Shown here: positions 1 to 11,800 of the stretch, one piece after another | Position numbering within the stretch: the stretch's first letter is position 1 | How the letters are laid out: each line of letters begins with the position of its first letter | Assembly (NCBI GenBank): GCA_964035795.1 | Contig: OZ038323.1 | Span: 2,828,381 to 2,892,380, forward strand | Source: Pterobdella sp. o SKG-2022 | Lineage: Eukaryota; Annelida; Clitellata; Hirudinida; Piscicolidae | Direction: 5' to 3' | Length of the DNA: 64,000 nt | Made by a program: the position numbers and the translations under genes | Notes under the pieces: generated by a model | Told to the model about the DNA's origin: nothing | Database searches by the model: none | Seen by the model: only the letters and a program-made list of their open reading frames with translations

Positions 1-456
1 TCTATTCACGAGATTTCATCAGTTATTAGGTGCTATTATCTCTTACCACAAGAAAAGGTGGACTTCCTTTAACACCTCTTTTTCTCTTTTCTTCGATTAC
101 TTGAAATCTTTTTTCTTTTTTTAATTGTTCTTTCTGAATGTAACAATTTTTCAAATAAGTATATATGCAATGAAATAATTTATAGTTCATACAGAACCTG
201 ATTATTTTTGGCTTGTCTATTTAACAACCTTTGCTTCTTCCTAGTTAACACCTTCACATCAATTTTGCCTAAAATAAAAATTATTCACAAATATTAGGAT
301 AAACTTTTAGGTAAACTTATGTACGAAATTATTAAAAGTTTAATATAAAATTTAACCTTTATTAATCTTAGCGGCCTCTCCTTTGCTTTTGTGTTTTCCT
401 GTGTTATGAGCTTTATTAGTTTGTTTAAAAGCTCCTGGCTTGTGACGTTCACTCAT
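1..456 (-). CDS. TSR1: TSR1 pre-ribosome maturation factor, N-terminal exons only
   Basis: TSR1 is a GTPase-like assembly factor that travels with the pre-40S ribosomal particle and is needed for late 18S rRNA maturation. Three exons are readable on the minus strand: 357-456 (ATG at 456), 193-268 and 47-107, joined at GT..AG sites with phase preserved for 79 codons. The product starts MSERHKPGAFKQTNKAHNTG, matching the conserved basic start of the family (HRPGxLKQxNKxHKxGxHR). It continues through a Lys/Arg-rich stretch (LTRKKQRLLNRQ) and a segment ending GSPPFLV, which corresponds to the first strand of the G-like domain. The donor after GTG at 46 shows that the gene continues beyond the left edge. 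It is head to head with METTL4. The family call rests on the N-terminus alone but is distinctive. Confidence 0.85.
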
Positions 457-673
457 CTTTATCCAAATATTATTAGAAAAAAAGACGTGCTTTAAATAAC
501 GATAATAAAAATTAAGTTTTTAAAGTAAGCAAATTAATTAGTTTCAACATTTTGTTGATAACATACACATAAAGTTTTTTTTAATTCATCAAAATTAGTT
601 AACAAATGCTTAAAAAAATTTTAAAGATTAATTCAAAGTAGTTAAAAAGAAACTTAAGTTTTAAAGTTTTAAA
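457..673. promoter_or_regulatory. Putative bidirectional promoter, TSR1 / METTL4
   Basis: Only 217 bp separate the divergent start codons of TSR1 and METTL4. The interval is AT-rich, with no recognisable ORF or repeat and no clear TATA box at a fixed distance from either start. The promoter assignment is inferred from geometry alone. Confidence 0.45.
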
Positions 674-3600
674 ATGTCAATTGTTTTTGAAAATCAGTTT
701 GGTTGGTTTATAGACGAAAAAAAATATTATGATAATTGTTATCAAAATGCAAAAATGTTTTTTGATTTTGAGTTCAACTACGAAATAAACCCAAATATAT
801 ACAACATACAGTACCCGTTCATGTTTGACAGTCAATTCCAAAAGTATATAGACAATTTAAAAAAGTCTCAAGTTAATACTCAAATAGCAAATAATATGCC
901 AAATCAGATATATTCTGAATCATGTACTTCAGGTGAAAATAAAGAACCATCAAATCAAAAAAGAGTAAAACATTTTTATTAAATGTTATGAGTTTCAAGT
1001 TTTTCAAAAATGCATATTTTTTTTCTCAGAAAAGAAAAATAGTTAAAACAGGAAATAATGAAGAAACTGAAGTATTTTCATATAATTTAATCAATTGTTC
1101 ACTGTATGATTTATTATTGTTTATTTCAGAAATTAGAACATTATTTATTAAAAACTTTAAACTCCTTCAAAACCCATTTTTCTTGCTTCAACTTGAATGA
1201 TGTTGATTTATCAGGTTTTCGATGCATAGTTTTTATAATGATATATATTAGAATTTTTTGAAAAAATTAATTTTAAAAAATGTTGTCAAGATAGTTCTTC
1301 ACACAAGAATTCAGTGGCAAGAAATTTCCAAAGAGCTGCAGCTAAAGTGCACTCATTTTTCTATGATTTGTTTAACCCAACCTCTTTTGAAAATGAGCAA
1401 GCTAAAAAGAATGATAAATACAAAGATTCAATTGGAAATTATAAAAAAGAAAAAAATACAAGGATATTGGAACTTTCTAATGTAATTTATTTTTAGTTTA
1501 ATTTATTTTATTTAGACTGCTTTTTTTAAAATTGTCTATTAACAACAGTTTTTATTCATGCACCCAGGTGAACTCAGAGTTGGATATTAAAGATAAGTTG
1601 ATAATGAACTTGAGCAATCTTCCCAAACTCAAAACCTTTGGCAATCAGACATTCCTATTCCCTCCTTTTTGTTCCTTCTTCCTTGCAGATCTCTTCAGTT
1701 CTACATTACCTGGTAATAATAACTCTCTCAGCATAAAAACTATCATCAACTCATTAGTTTTTTCAGCTTGTTGCCTTTCATTAATATGTTTATTATATAT
1801 CATAGTATTACTAAGCACAAACAATCATTGCAAAAGGCTTTTTCGATTTCATAAAAAACCAACATCAGATATACTAAATGTTTTGTTAAACTTCAAAACC
1901 ATTGTGTTCAGTTTTATAACATACAATGCTTCCATACAATGCCAAATATTAGTTTGCTAATATTAACTTGAAATTTTTTATCATCATCATCATCGTTTTA
2001 CATATTTTTCCATGCTAGCATGTGTTAGACTCAACAGCAATTCTCATGAATAAAAATAATATCAATAATAGCCGTTCACAAAGTACTAAAACAAGTTGAC
2101 ATGCGCAAACATCAGTAATGGTTTCATCATTATATAAACTGATGCAGTTCACAACCAATATGACTGTTTGGTGATTGATCCTCCATGGAAAAACAAGTCT
2201 GTGAAGAGGAAGAAATTGTATGTGTTGTATTTATTTTTAGTTTTTCTGTGTTTAAGTAATACATATTCATTAAGTTTTCAGCTATTTTGTTGAGTATTTT
2301 ATGTCTTATTTGGATCAAACTTATTGCTTGCAATCATCGGCATCATTACCATCACCATTCTCATCATCTTCTTCATCCTCCTCTTTCTCAACATAACATT
2401 CCATTTCCACTCTATCTTCTTTATTATCAAACTGTTTACACAAAATTTAATTATATATTCAGATACCAAACGAGGAGTGAGTATGACATGTTTTCTCTGC
2501 CAATCAGAAAGCTTTGTAAGCCCGGTTCATTAGTATGCGTGTGGGTTACCAATAAGAAAAGCTCATTAAATCATCTTTTAAATGACCTATTTCCTTATTG
2601 GAACATTGAATTCCTCACAACATGGTATTGGTTGAAAGTAGGTCGATCTTGATTCTATGATTCATAAATTATAATGAATTTAATTAATCTCCATCAAATA
2701 GAAGTAAAAATATGACACGGAGGTGTTCAGAAATTTAATATGAAACTTCGATTTATATTGAAATCATCATCTTCATCAAATAATAACCCTCTTATACAAT
2801 CATTTGTATTACTAGTTCACATTGATGGTATTTACATAATAACTACAGCGTGTGACTAGTCTCACTTTGAAAATGATATTGAAAAATATTTCCCTAAAAT
2901 ATAGTTTCATTAAATTATTTTACCAAATCTTAATAATAATTTTTCATTTATCTCATTATCTTTATTTTAATTATTGTTATAAATTATTATCATTATTATC
3001 GTTATTAATTTTTTTGATTAAAAGTTATTTAATATGGTCAGGTGACTAAGAATATGACACCGATTCTGCCATTCACCAGCTTGTACAACGACGATGAAGT
3101 TATCAACGAAAACAACAACAACTTCTACGGCTTCAACAACAACAAAAAGCCATATGAATTGCTTGTTATTGGTAGGTTCAAAAGCAAAACACGTCGAAAC
3201 AAACGAACAAAGAAATACCCCCATGGTCATGATGATGATACACTCTACTCAAATAATAATAATAATGAGGATAATAATAGTAATAATAATAATAAGGGTT
3301 TTGGCGATTTTAACGCTATTAATGGCAATGATGATGATCAAGGAAGTAAATATGTAATAAAGACTGATGAGTCTACTAAAACTATTGATGATGATAATGA
3401 TAGCAGGAATAATGTTAATAATAATGATATCGATAATATAAATAATATTAAAAGCTGTAATGATGGGATGAGTAAACACGGGATATGTTTTGGACTGAAT
3501 AGTACAACAAAATGCATGAGTACAACGCAGGGTGAAGATACAATGGTGGATACAAGTAATATCGAAGATACTAACACAATAGAAGATAAAAATACAATAG

Positions 3601-5078
3601 ATGATACAAATACATTCACGAGTACTAATACAATGGAGAAAACAAGTACAAAAAGGACTACCAATATGATGGCGGATACGAAAGTGATCATTAGCGTGCC
3701 CTCAGCCATCCATTCATGCAAACCCCCTCTAAATGGTTAGCTTTTTATCAGTTACATTTTATCTGTTTTTATATTTTTTTTGAGGTCTTATTATTTTGTT
3801 TTTACTTTTAATATTTTTATTATCGTTATTATAAACATTATCATTATTATTATTAAAATTATGATAATAATTATTATTATTTTAATTATTATTGTTATTA
3901 TTATCATCACTTAGTAATCACCACCACACAGACGTATTGAAAAGATACCTCATAAAGGAGAATGCTCGATGTTTGGAGTTGTTCGCTAGAGGGTTACACA
4001 AAGGGTGGACGTCGGGAGGCAATGAGGTAAGAAAGGGATGTGCTGTTTTAATGCGCTTTATTTGTTTATTAGGCGCTATATCATTTTCATAATGATTAGG
4101 CGCTACAAAATTTCTAATTATTTTATTTTAGAATAGTGCAGGTATACTCGCTATAACACTAAAAAATTGTATATTAAATGTCCATAATAATAATAATAAT
4201 AATAATAATAATGTAATTAAGACGTTTTTTATCATTATCATTTTTATCACATTTGTTCACGGGAAGATTATCGCATTAGATATATATAGATTATTATATT
4301 AGATAAATATTGCAAACCATCGCGTTTTTCATTACAATGACTAGCACATATGTGTATGAACCACTTAGTGTTTTATACTTCAATCAAAAGTTATATTTTT
4401 GTTAATTAATTGTTTATGGGTGAGTAACGGAAGTCTCTGTTAAAGGTTTCAATGGTTTTTTTATATGTTCATTAAAATAATGATGAACATAGATATTATA
4501 TAACTCAAAGGAAGTTTGCGGAAGTTCTGTAATTCATACATAATATCTAGTATTTATATATATTGTTCTAGTATTTATATATATTGTTCTAGAATTCATA
4601 TATAATTTATCTTAATTATGTAAAGATTAACTCGAATGACGGAATATGAAAGTTAGCTAAAAAATCACAATTTATTTGTAAACCTTAAACTATTTCAGTT
4701 ATTTTTTAAAAAGGATTTTAATACAATCAAATCTATTTTTAGCGTTCAATTTTATAGTATTAATATATTATCATTTTATATTTGATTACCGTGTTTTCTA
4801 AACCCTTTCATTATAATGTATTTTAAGTTTGAATTCACTTTCATCAAAGTTTATTTATTGCATGTTTTGACATTTGATTCTAAATTTTTGCGTCGATTTT
4901 TCTTTATTCTCATGATCACCACCATTTTTTTGTCACTACCATCATCATTGTTATCAGCTCAAATCATTTTTAATATTCAGGTAAGGTTTTTAAAAAATTC
5001 AAAAATAATTTAATACAATTTATTTAAAACTTCCAGGTGTTTCTGTTACAGAATGAAGTTTTTTTTGTGAAAAAATAA
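674..5078 (+). CDS. METTL4: METTL4, MT-A70 family adenine N6-methyltransferase
   Basis: METTL4 enzymes add a methyl group from S-adenosylmethionine to adenine N6 (reported on U2 snRNA Am and debated for DNA 6mA). Ten exons join in phase: 674-964, 1030-1071, 1130-1214, 1315-1481, 1568-1712, 2148-2217, 2463-2637, 3042-3735, 3932-4026 and 5037-5078, giving 601 aa. The start MSIVFENQFGW matches the family's conserved beginning. The catalytic motif DPPW lies in exon 6, in CLVIDPPWKNKSVKR. CVWVTNKK is in exon 7, KKPYELLVIGR and VIISVPSAIHS in exon 8, and LELFARGLHKGWTSGGNE in exon 9. The last exon ends VFLLQNEVFFVKK, matching the family's C-terminus. The human protein is 472 aa. The extra length is mostly an Asn/Asp/Thr-rich insertion in exon 8 (about 3190-3680), within the methyltransferase fold. 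Exons 2 and 3 are the least certain. Confidence 0.9.
3190..3680 (+). repeat. Asn/Asp-rich low-complexity coding insertion in METTL4
   Basis: Imperfect AAT, GAT and ACA triplets encode runs of Asn, Asp and Thr between the conserved KKPYE..GR and VIISVP blocks. The segment is open in more than one frame on both strands, as expected for trinucleotide-expanded DNA. Confidence 0.8.
4188..4212. repeat. (AAT)n microsatellite
   Basis: About eight AAT units in the last intron of METTL4. Confidence 0.9.
4547..4592. repeat. 21-bp tandem duplication
   Basis: Two copies of a 21-nt unit beginning CTAGTATTTATA, followed by a third CTAG, in the last METTL4 intron. Confidence 0.85.
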
Positions 5079-5889
5079 ATCCATTAAAATGAGATGTTAC
5101 TTTAAAAATTTATAGAAGTTTCAAAAAATCTCCATTTAAATAAAATTCATTTTAAAATCTTGTAAAAACTATCACAAAATAAGCACACATAGATCACATT
5201 TACATCACATGACTGGGTATCTAACAATATATAATCCTCTCAAAAACACTCCATTATCCACAAAGTTTTTATAATAACATTTTGTATAGCGCCAACGAAA
5301 GCAGCTGAGGCGCTCTGGTGTCAAACATTGTTGAAAGATGGGTGTAAGACGAAGCTGTAGTCACTGCTAAACATCAAATATCAATTTGAGCGCTTTTAAA
5401 TATATTTAATATAAATTTTTTAATATCACAACAGATTCTTGATAACAAACTCAGCATATATAAATTTACTATCAAAAATAGCATTAAAAACTGTAATTCA
5501 TTTTTATACGGGATTATACTTTTGGTTCAATTGAAACAGTATTAAAGATTATGTACATATCTACAGTATTAGATACTCGTAAAAAAGTGATCATTATCCG
5601 TTAGTGGTTCCCTGAACATAATTAAAATTTACACCGCATCTTTTCAAGTCTTGCTTGCGAACCTGTATGTGGTGGTTTGAAAACATTTAAAGTTCATGCC
5701 ACCATAATCAAGTTTGTGGTTTTGTTGTATTGTGAGTGATACATAAAGAAACTAAGGCGATATAACTAATATTCTCATTTATGACAGTCTTTTTTAACAA
5801 AATACTAGTTTTGTTTAAATTTCCAACTTTCTTACTAGACCATCGAAAGCGTTTGGTTAGAAGTATCAGATATGCTTATATACACTCAC
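5079..5889. other. Intergenic, METTL4 3' end to RhoGEF C-terminal exon
   Basis: AATAAA overlaps the METTL4 stop codon, so cleavage may lie just downstream. The stretch 5278-5345 is a dispersed-repeat fragment carrying TATAGCGCC and GAGGCGCT. The final coding exon of the convergent RhoGEF should also lie here. A minus-strand open stretch after a CAG near 5365 is possible, but it runs through the repeat and was not accepted. Confidence 0.5.
5278..5345 (-). repeat. Dispersed 'TATAGCGCC' retroelement tail fragment
   Basis: Contains TATAGCGCC followed by GAGGCGCT about 20 nt on. The same signature recurs at about 12.66, 13.73, 32.19 and 40.5 kb, where it joins microsatellite-like tails. It is probably the 3' end of a truncated non-LTR element. 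Confidence 0.5.
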
Positions 5890-8800
5890 CATTATGTCCT
5901 GGAATCGTTCTCTAAGGTTGTTACTCCAGTCTAGTAGATCTTTTGAATTCACATGGTGGCTGAAGCTTTTGAATGATTCATCGATCATATCATCTTTGTC
6001 GTCCTTCTCTTCTGTCTCTTCTTCTTCATTGTGCTTTGCTGCGATTCGGAACATAATTTATAAGTGTAATAAAAATTTAAGATTCCTTTTTTTTATTGAA
6101 TATCTAAAACTTAAATTAATCAAACCTCACTATTTTTTTTGAATACTTGAAAAATGCATGTTTTAATGAATATATTAATTAACAAACCATTGCTGATTCT
6201 GTGGTCTAGAGCGGCAACAAAAGCATTCAATTCTTGCAGCATCTCTTCCATAGTAAGAGTTATAGACTTTTCAGTTTTCAACACTCTTTCTTTAGCTTTT
6301 GCGTTGATGTTATCGATTATATTTCCATCTTTTTGTGGAGTGTTTCTATGGTTTTTGTTGGGACTTGCACCAAGGGGTGTGCTCTTCATCGGGGTTATAT
6401 CATAGGCATCAGCGCTGTTTATATCGTTGTTATTCACATCATGGTCAGTCTTTGTTATTGCTTTTTTATTCAATTCTTCATCAAAGCTGTTTCCTCTTTC
6501 GTTTTTCGTTTTTTTGTCTTTCTTCGCCATTAAGCCATCAAAAGTATCATTACTACGCAGGAGATCACATTTGTCTGGACCATGATATTTATCTGTATTC
6601 TTCTTGCGGTTTTTGCAACTGTCTTTATTTCTACCATCGAAGGCATAATAAAACGAAGCATCGTATACAACATTCTCAAGGTAAATTTGTTTCGTCTGTG
6701 ATATTCTCTTGCACCAGCTGCGAAAGGTTTTCAAGTAGGATTATTTAACAGTTTGTGAACTTGCTCAACGTATTAGTCTACAAACAATATCATAAAATTA
6801 ACGTAATGGTTCTTCAATGTATGTGAATTTATCTGATAATATCAATTTACAACAGAGCATTGTACTTTAAATAAAAATTTTCAAATATTTTTTTTCAATC
6901 AACTAGAATTAACGAAAGAGCTTTGTATTTCAAAGCTTTTAGTTTTCATGCTAAGTTTAGAGCAAGTGAAGTTGAGATGAAATAATTTTAATTATAATGA
7001 CATTTCCATATTGCTTTCATCGATGTCATACATTGCTATGCTCCCACTTTAATTTCATATCAAAAACCCTCAACCTCATTTTAATATTACGTGCATTTTT
7101 TGTGAAAACAGAATATTTGGAGAAGTAAAAAAAAAAAGAAAAGCTTCTTATTTTATAACGAAAACTATGTGTTAAAAAAAAACTTCACTTACTTCATCAT
7201 TTCTTCAGTGCTCCTAGCCTCCATAACGTAATCTTGTAATCCCCATTTTGAGGTACAAGAGATCACAAACGTGCATTCTTCTGGAATCACAATGAATACT
7301 TATTATAGTCAAACTAAAAATGTTATATCAGTCTCAATGTAACTGTATCAAAAACATTTTTGTATTGTTGCTGATATAATTAAGTTAGATCTAAGTCTGC
7401 CAGAGTAAGTAAAACATATGAGTAATATATATAACTATGAAATGTCACTGTTAGTTAATACATTAAAAAAGTTATATAAAACTATTTAAGTACCTTTGTT
7501 AAGTATTTTTACTGTGATGTCATCGATTTTGAGAATAGGACTGTGACGTGTGGGTTCTTTGTTTTCTTCATTATTATTATTATTATTATTATTTGTGTAG
7601 TTGTTTTTATTGTTCTTTTGATTGTTGTTAATCAATCGGGTCACGTGGTAATGGCCATCTATGTCATCAGTATTATTCGTCATTTTCACCTCTTTACTGA
7701 CACATTGGTAGGTTAACAATAAATTGGTAACATAGTTCTGCGGCTTATTTTTGTTTTTGACTAAGGATTTCACGTTGTAGTAACTAGAACTATTATTATC
7801 TTTCGGTAAAGTTTTATCCTTTACGAGAGTATTGGTAGGCGACGAAATATCGGCGAGAATGGCGATAGAAGACGGTGGCTTGGTGCTTTTGGTCACCTGT
7901 TGCTGCTTGTATAACAGAACAAGCATATCTTGCAGCAGTACTGCGTGCATGGGGTTTTTTTGAGTGTCAGAGATGTGCCATGTTAATGGGCCGTCAAATG
8001 AGTGCTTGTGTTCTGTTAAGTCAAACTCCTGGTGGGGTTGATGCAGTTGCTATAAAGATTTGATAATATGGTTTTTAATAGATTTTTTTGGTTAGTTTGT
8101 GATTTTTTTTCATTTTTTATTTTATTGTATTTTTTCGTTTTTTCTCAATATTATTTTCTTAACGGATTTTTAATGCTATTATCATAAAGATGTAAACACA
8201 ATATGAAAGAAATTAATTGATGCAGTCCAGCCAATGATGGCAATGGTAAAATTTGAAAACGAACACAATAATAATTTCAAAAATGAAAAACAAACAAAAA
8301 AATCAAAAATAACACCAATATAAAAAAAACAAAAAAAATAAAATTCAAACTATAAAAAAAAACTAAAAAAAATAAGCGAAACTCAGAACCTTATATAGAT
8401 CGACGTAAGGAAGTTGAGAGTGGTTGGTTAGGTGGGAGATAGGTTTCTTTATGAGCATGCTTTGTAACGCAGTCAGTTTATAAATTCCTGTATATCAATG
8501 TGTATACATATTATTGTTAAAATAATAATTAATATTTTTAATCTTTTACTTTTATTATTCTTTTTATTTTCAATATGTTATTATTATCATTATTACTAAT
8601 ATTTTAATATTATTATTATTATTACCGTCATCATAATTGTTTTTATTGTGTTATTATTGCTATTGTTAGCATTACCAACCTTCAAATTCAGAGACAGCTT
8701 TGTTAACATGAGATGCAATACTTTTAACTGCCGTGTGCACTTTCTTATAGATTTCAATGCAGGATGATGGGGCTGAGGTTGATTCTGTGGTGATGATGTG

Positions 8801-11800
8801 AGAGATGACGACGATGATGATGATGGTGATGATGATGTTGTTGATGATGAAAGGATAGTGGTTCTGGTACTTATAAAAACAAAAGGATCTAGCACAACAC
8901 AATACAAATACAAATCATATACTAGCACCAACTTCAAAAGTTTCAAATCTACTTATAATTCATTTTATACGTCTCAACTTGAATAAAAATTCTTCTGTAG
9001 CTTAATAGATGCATCCCGTGTAGCCAACCTACCCAGTAGTTTGATGATAGAGTCGATAAGGAGCGGGTACTTGGTAATTCTCTGCATCACGTAGGGCAAC
9101 ATGTCCTTGAGTGTTAGTCTTGCACATAGGGGGTTTTCATAGGCTTTCTGTATTGAGGATTGTGGAAGTGTGTGTGTGAAGTATTTTATGTAGTGTGTGT
9201 GTGAGTTATTTTATATGGTGTGTAAGTAAGTGTAAATTTTTTATGCATGTGATGGTTATAAATTTGAAATTATTTCAATATAAACTGAAAAGCATCGTAA
9301 GCCTCTCACCTCCATGAAAGCGGCAAATTTATCATCTTTTCTGATGAATGATTTGAGAACCTCCAAAGCCAAGGGTTGTTTCCTAATAAACGTCGCAAAG
9401 ACTTCTTTGCATTTCTCTCCGTTGCTTCCTGAAAACTGTTTGAAGATAGATGGGGGGTCTTAGTGTGTTTAATTTGGTTAGTTGAGTGTTATATTGGTTG
9501 AAGAATTCAATAAGAATAGTTATAATGGTAGTTGTTTTGATGCTTATGATTTTTTTGAGATTTTATATTGATACTCAAGCAGATATCCTTCAAACCGCTA
9601 TGAATATCGGTTTCATAGGTTTTGTTCATAAGGTTTTGAAAGCGCTACTTCATGAGTAGAAAAAAAAATAAAATTATTCATCCAATAAACTAAGTAAATA
9701 GAAGGCGTTATGTTTTGGAAGTAGCACTAAAAGTAGAGAACCTAAATGTTGTTATAATAAAGGCATTATTGTATTAAAAAACAACATCTAAACATCATGA
9801 AGTCAACAAACATGTTTGAAAAGAGTATGTCCAAGTCTCCATACCAGTTCAACCTCTGAAGAATCTCTCAGCTCTTTTAACTCTCGCATAAGGCCCTCTG
9901 CCGAATGAATCAATGCGTTTCTTTATTATCCCAAGTATTATTTATCTATTTGAGACAGCAAGGATTATCCGCCAATTTACGGCAATTAGTATTATTCATA
10001 GTTCATCTAAGTGTTGATGTGGCTTATATTTGATATTGAAAATAATGCTCATAATAAATAATTTTTTGAAGCAAAACAGTATACTCCAAAATAATCTACA
10101 AAAACAAACACACACACAAACAGTAAAACACACCGTGGATAGATATGACATCATCAAGGTTAGGGAAGAGAAGGTAGACAAAATCAGTTTGCATATTGTG
10201 GTACATAGGAACAAAGAAGGTGTTGTAAACGATTTTCAAAAATCTCACGTGGGTTTGTTGGGTCGTTATCAATTCTGGAGTGTTTTTGAGCGAGAATAAA
10301 ATCATTGTTTATTGGACGAAATATATTCAGTCTTTTTGTTCAGTAGTTGACTATTGGTTTCTGAATTAAACAATTTTTCTATAGGATTTTCGTTCAACTT
10401 TACATTTTTCTTTCTGTTTATAATATTTTCTATTCATTGAACTTCCTAAGTATTTTTAAATGTTTTATAAGAAAAACCATATTCCTTAATTGTTTTCCGT
10501 TTACTTATGACTTCCTATTAATTTATATACTTCCTTATATTCCTATATCCCTTTAGGTTCATACACTCCCTATTAATTCATCATCTCTCTGTTTTTTCAT
10601 AACTTTTTTACTCGTCCATAAACTGCCTATTCAACAACAAACTCTTATCCAACAACGAGTTTTCTCTTAATTATACTATCAACCGCATTAAATACCATTG
10701 ATCGCATGTTGTTTCTTGAGCTCCTTCAAGTCTTGTTTCCTTTTATCATTGTTCTGTTGTAGGTTCATCTTTTTGAGGACGGGTGAGTCGCATACTTGCA
10801 GGTCGCTATCGGGGAAGGGTACAGGAAGGAAGATGGTTCTGGAGGGGAATTAGTATACATAACTAGAGTCTAAAGACTGTGTGATAATTTTGTGAAATGA
10901 ATATACTACTTTTGAGCAGAATAGGTTAATAATAATTTAATAGGATGAATATTTAGTACTAGAGAAAAAATCTATTGCTTTGGCTGAGTAGATATTTAAT
11001 ATTTGGTTTGGATGAATGTCATATAAAATATAGGAAATTTAGTATAATTTCAAGTTTCAGCATAGTTTTGCATAAAATGCTAAATACTCTTTGTGAATTA
11101 TAAGCCTAAAAATGGAAAAACAAAATATTGTCTTTTATAAAAGTCAAATTTTTCTACATCCATGCTAGCCCTTGAGTTTTATTTCAGACCAATCGCTGTT
11201 TCGAAATGAATACATTTATATGTCATAGAAATCTCTGAAAACTAACGAATCACTAAGGTCATTTTGTAAGTTATTTTCTTTTTTTTTATTATCAGCTTTT
11301 TGTTGGTTTAATCTTTCGTTACTATCTATCTTTTTATCCTCAGAGCTTCCTCTTTTGGCGTTGTCCTCATCATATACTTCGTCGTCATCATCATCGTTGT
11401 TGTCGTTATTAAGCCTTCCTATTTCTGGTGGTAAAAAGCAGAATAAAGAATAAATAGACATAATAAAGTAATCACCTTTTGTAAATAATGCAGGAAAACT
11501 GTTTAAAATCTAATTATTGGATAAAACTTGAAATATAAATTTACTTAAATTTAAATTTTAGAAGTTAAAGAGCTTCCAACATGGTAGAACTAAAAGCTAA
11601 AATAACTAAAAATCCAACAAAAACCAATAGAAAACGACCTAGATGACTCAAGCTCTGGAAGTTTTTATTCGACATCATCCTAAGGTTACTTAATTTCTCA
11701 GTCTTCAATTTACCTGTGTTTTAACAAATTAAGTGTTATATTGAAGTTAAATATATTATCATATAGAATTTGTAACTTGTGTAAACTATGTGTTATATGA

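Noticed and set aside
3249..3721. Long minus-strand ORFs (Ile/Val/Leu-rich) opposite METTL4 exon 8
   Set aside because: They are the reverse translation of AAT/GAT triplets in a well-supported plus-strand exon.
5290..5400. Possible last RhoGEF exon on the minus strand (LRLTPIFQQ..)
   Set aside because: The frame runs through the dispersed TATAGCGCC repeat and has no family similarity; left unassigned.
6154..6748. Plus-strand Cys/Phe/Ser-rich ORFs at 6.2-6.7 kb
   Set aside because: Opposite the RhoGEF C-terminal exon 6188-6717, which has matching donor, acceptor and phase.
7555..7595. CRISPR-like or tandem array from triplet repeats
   Set aside because: These are simple trinucleotide runs within a eukaryotic coding exon; no spacer structure.
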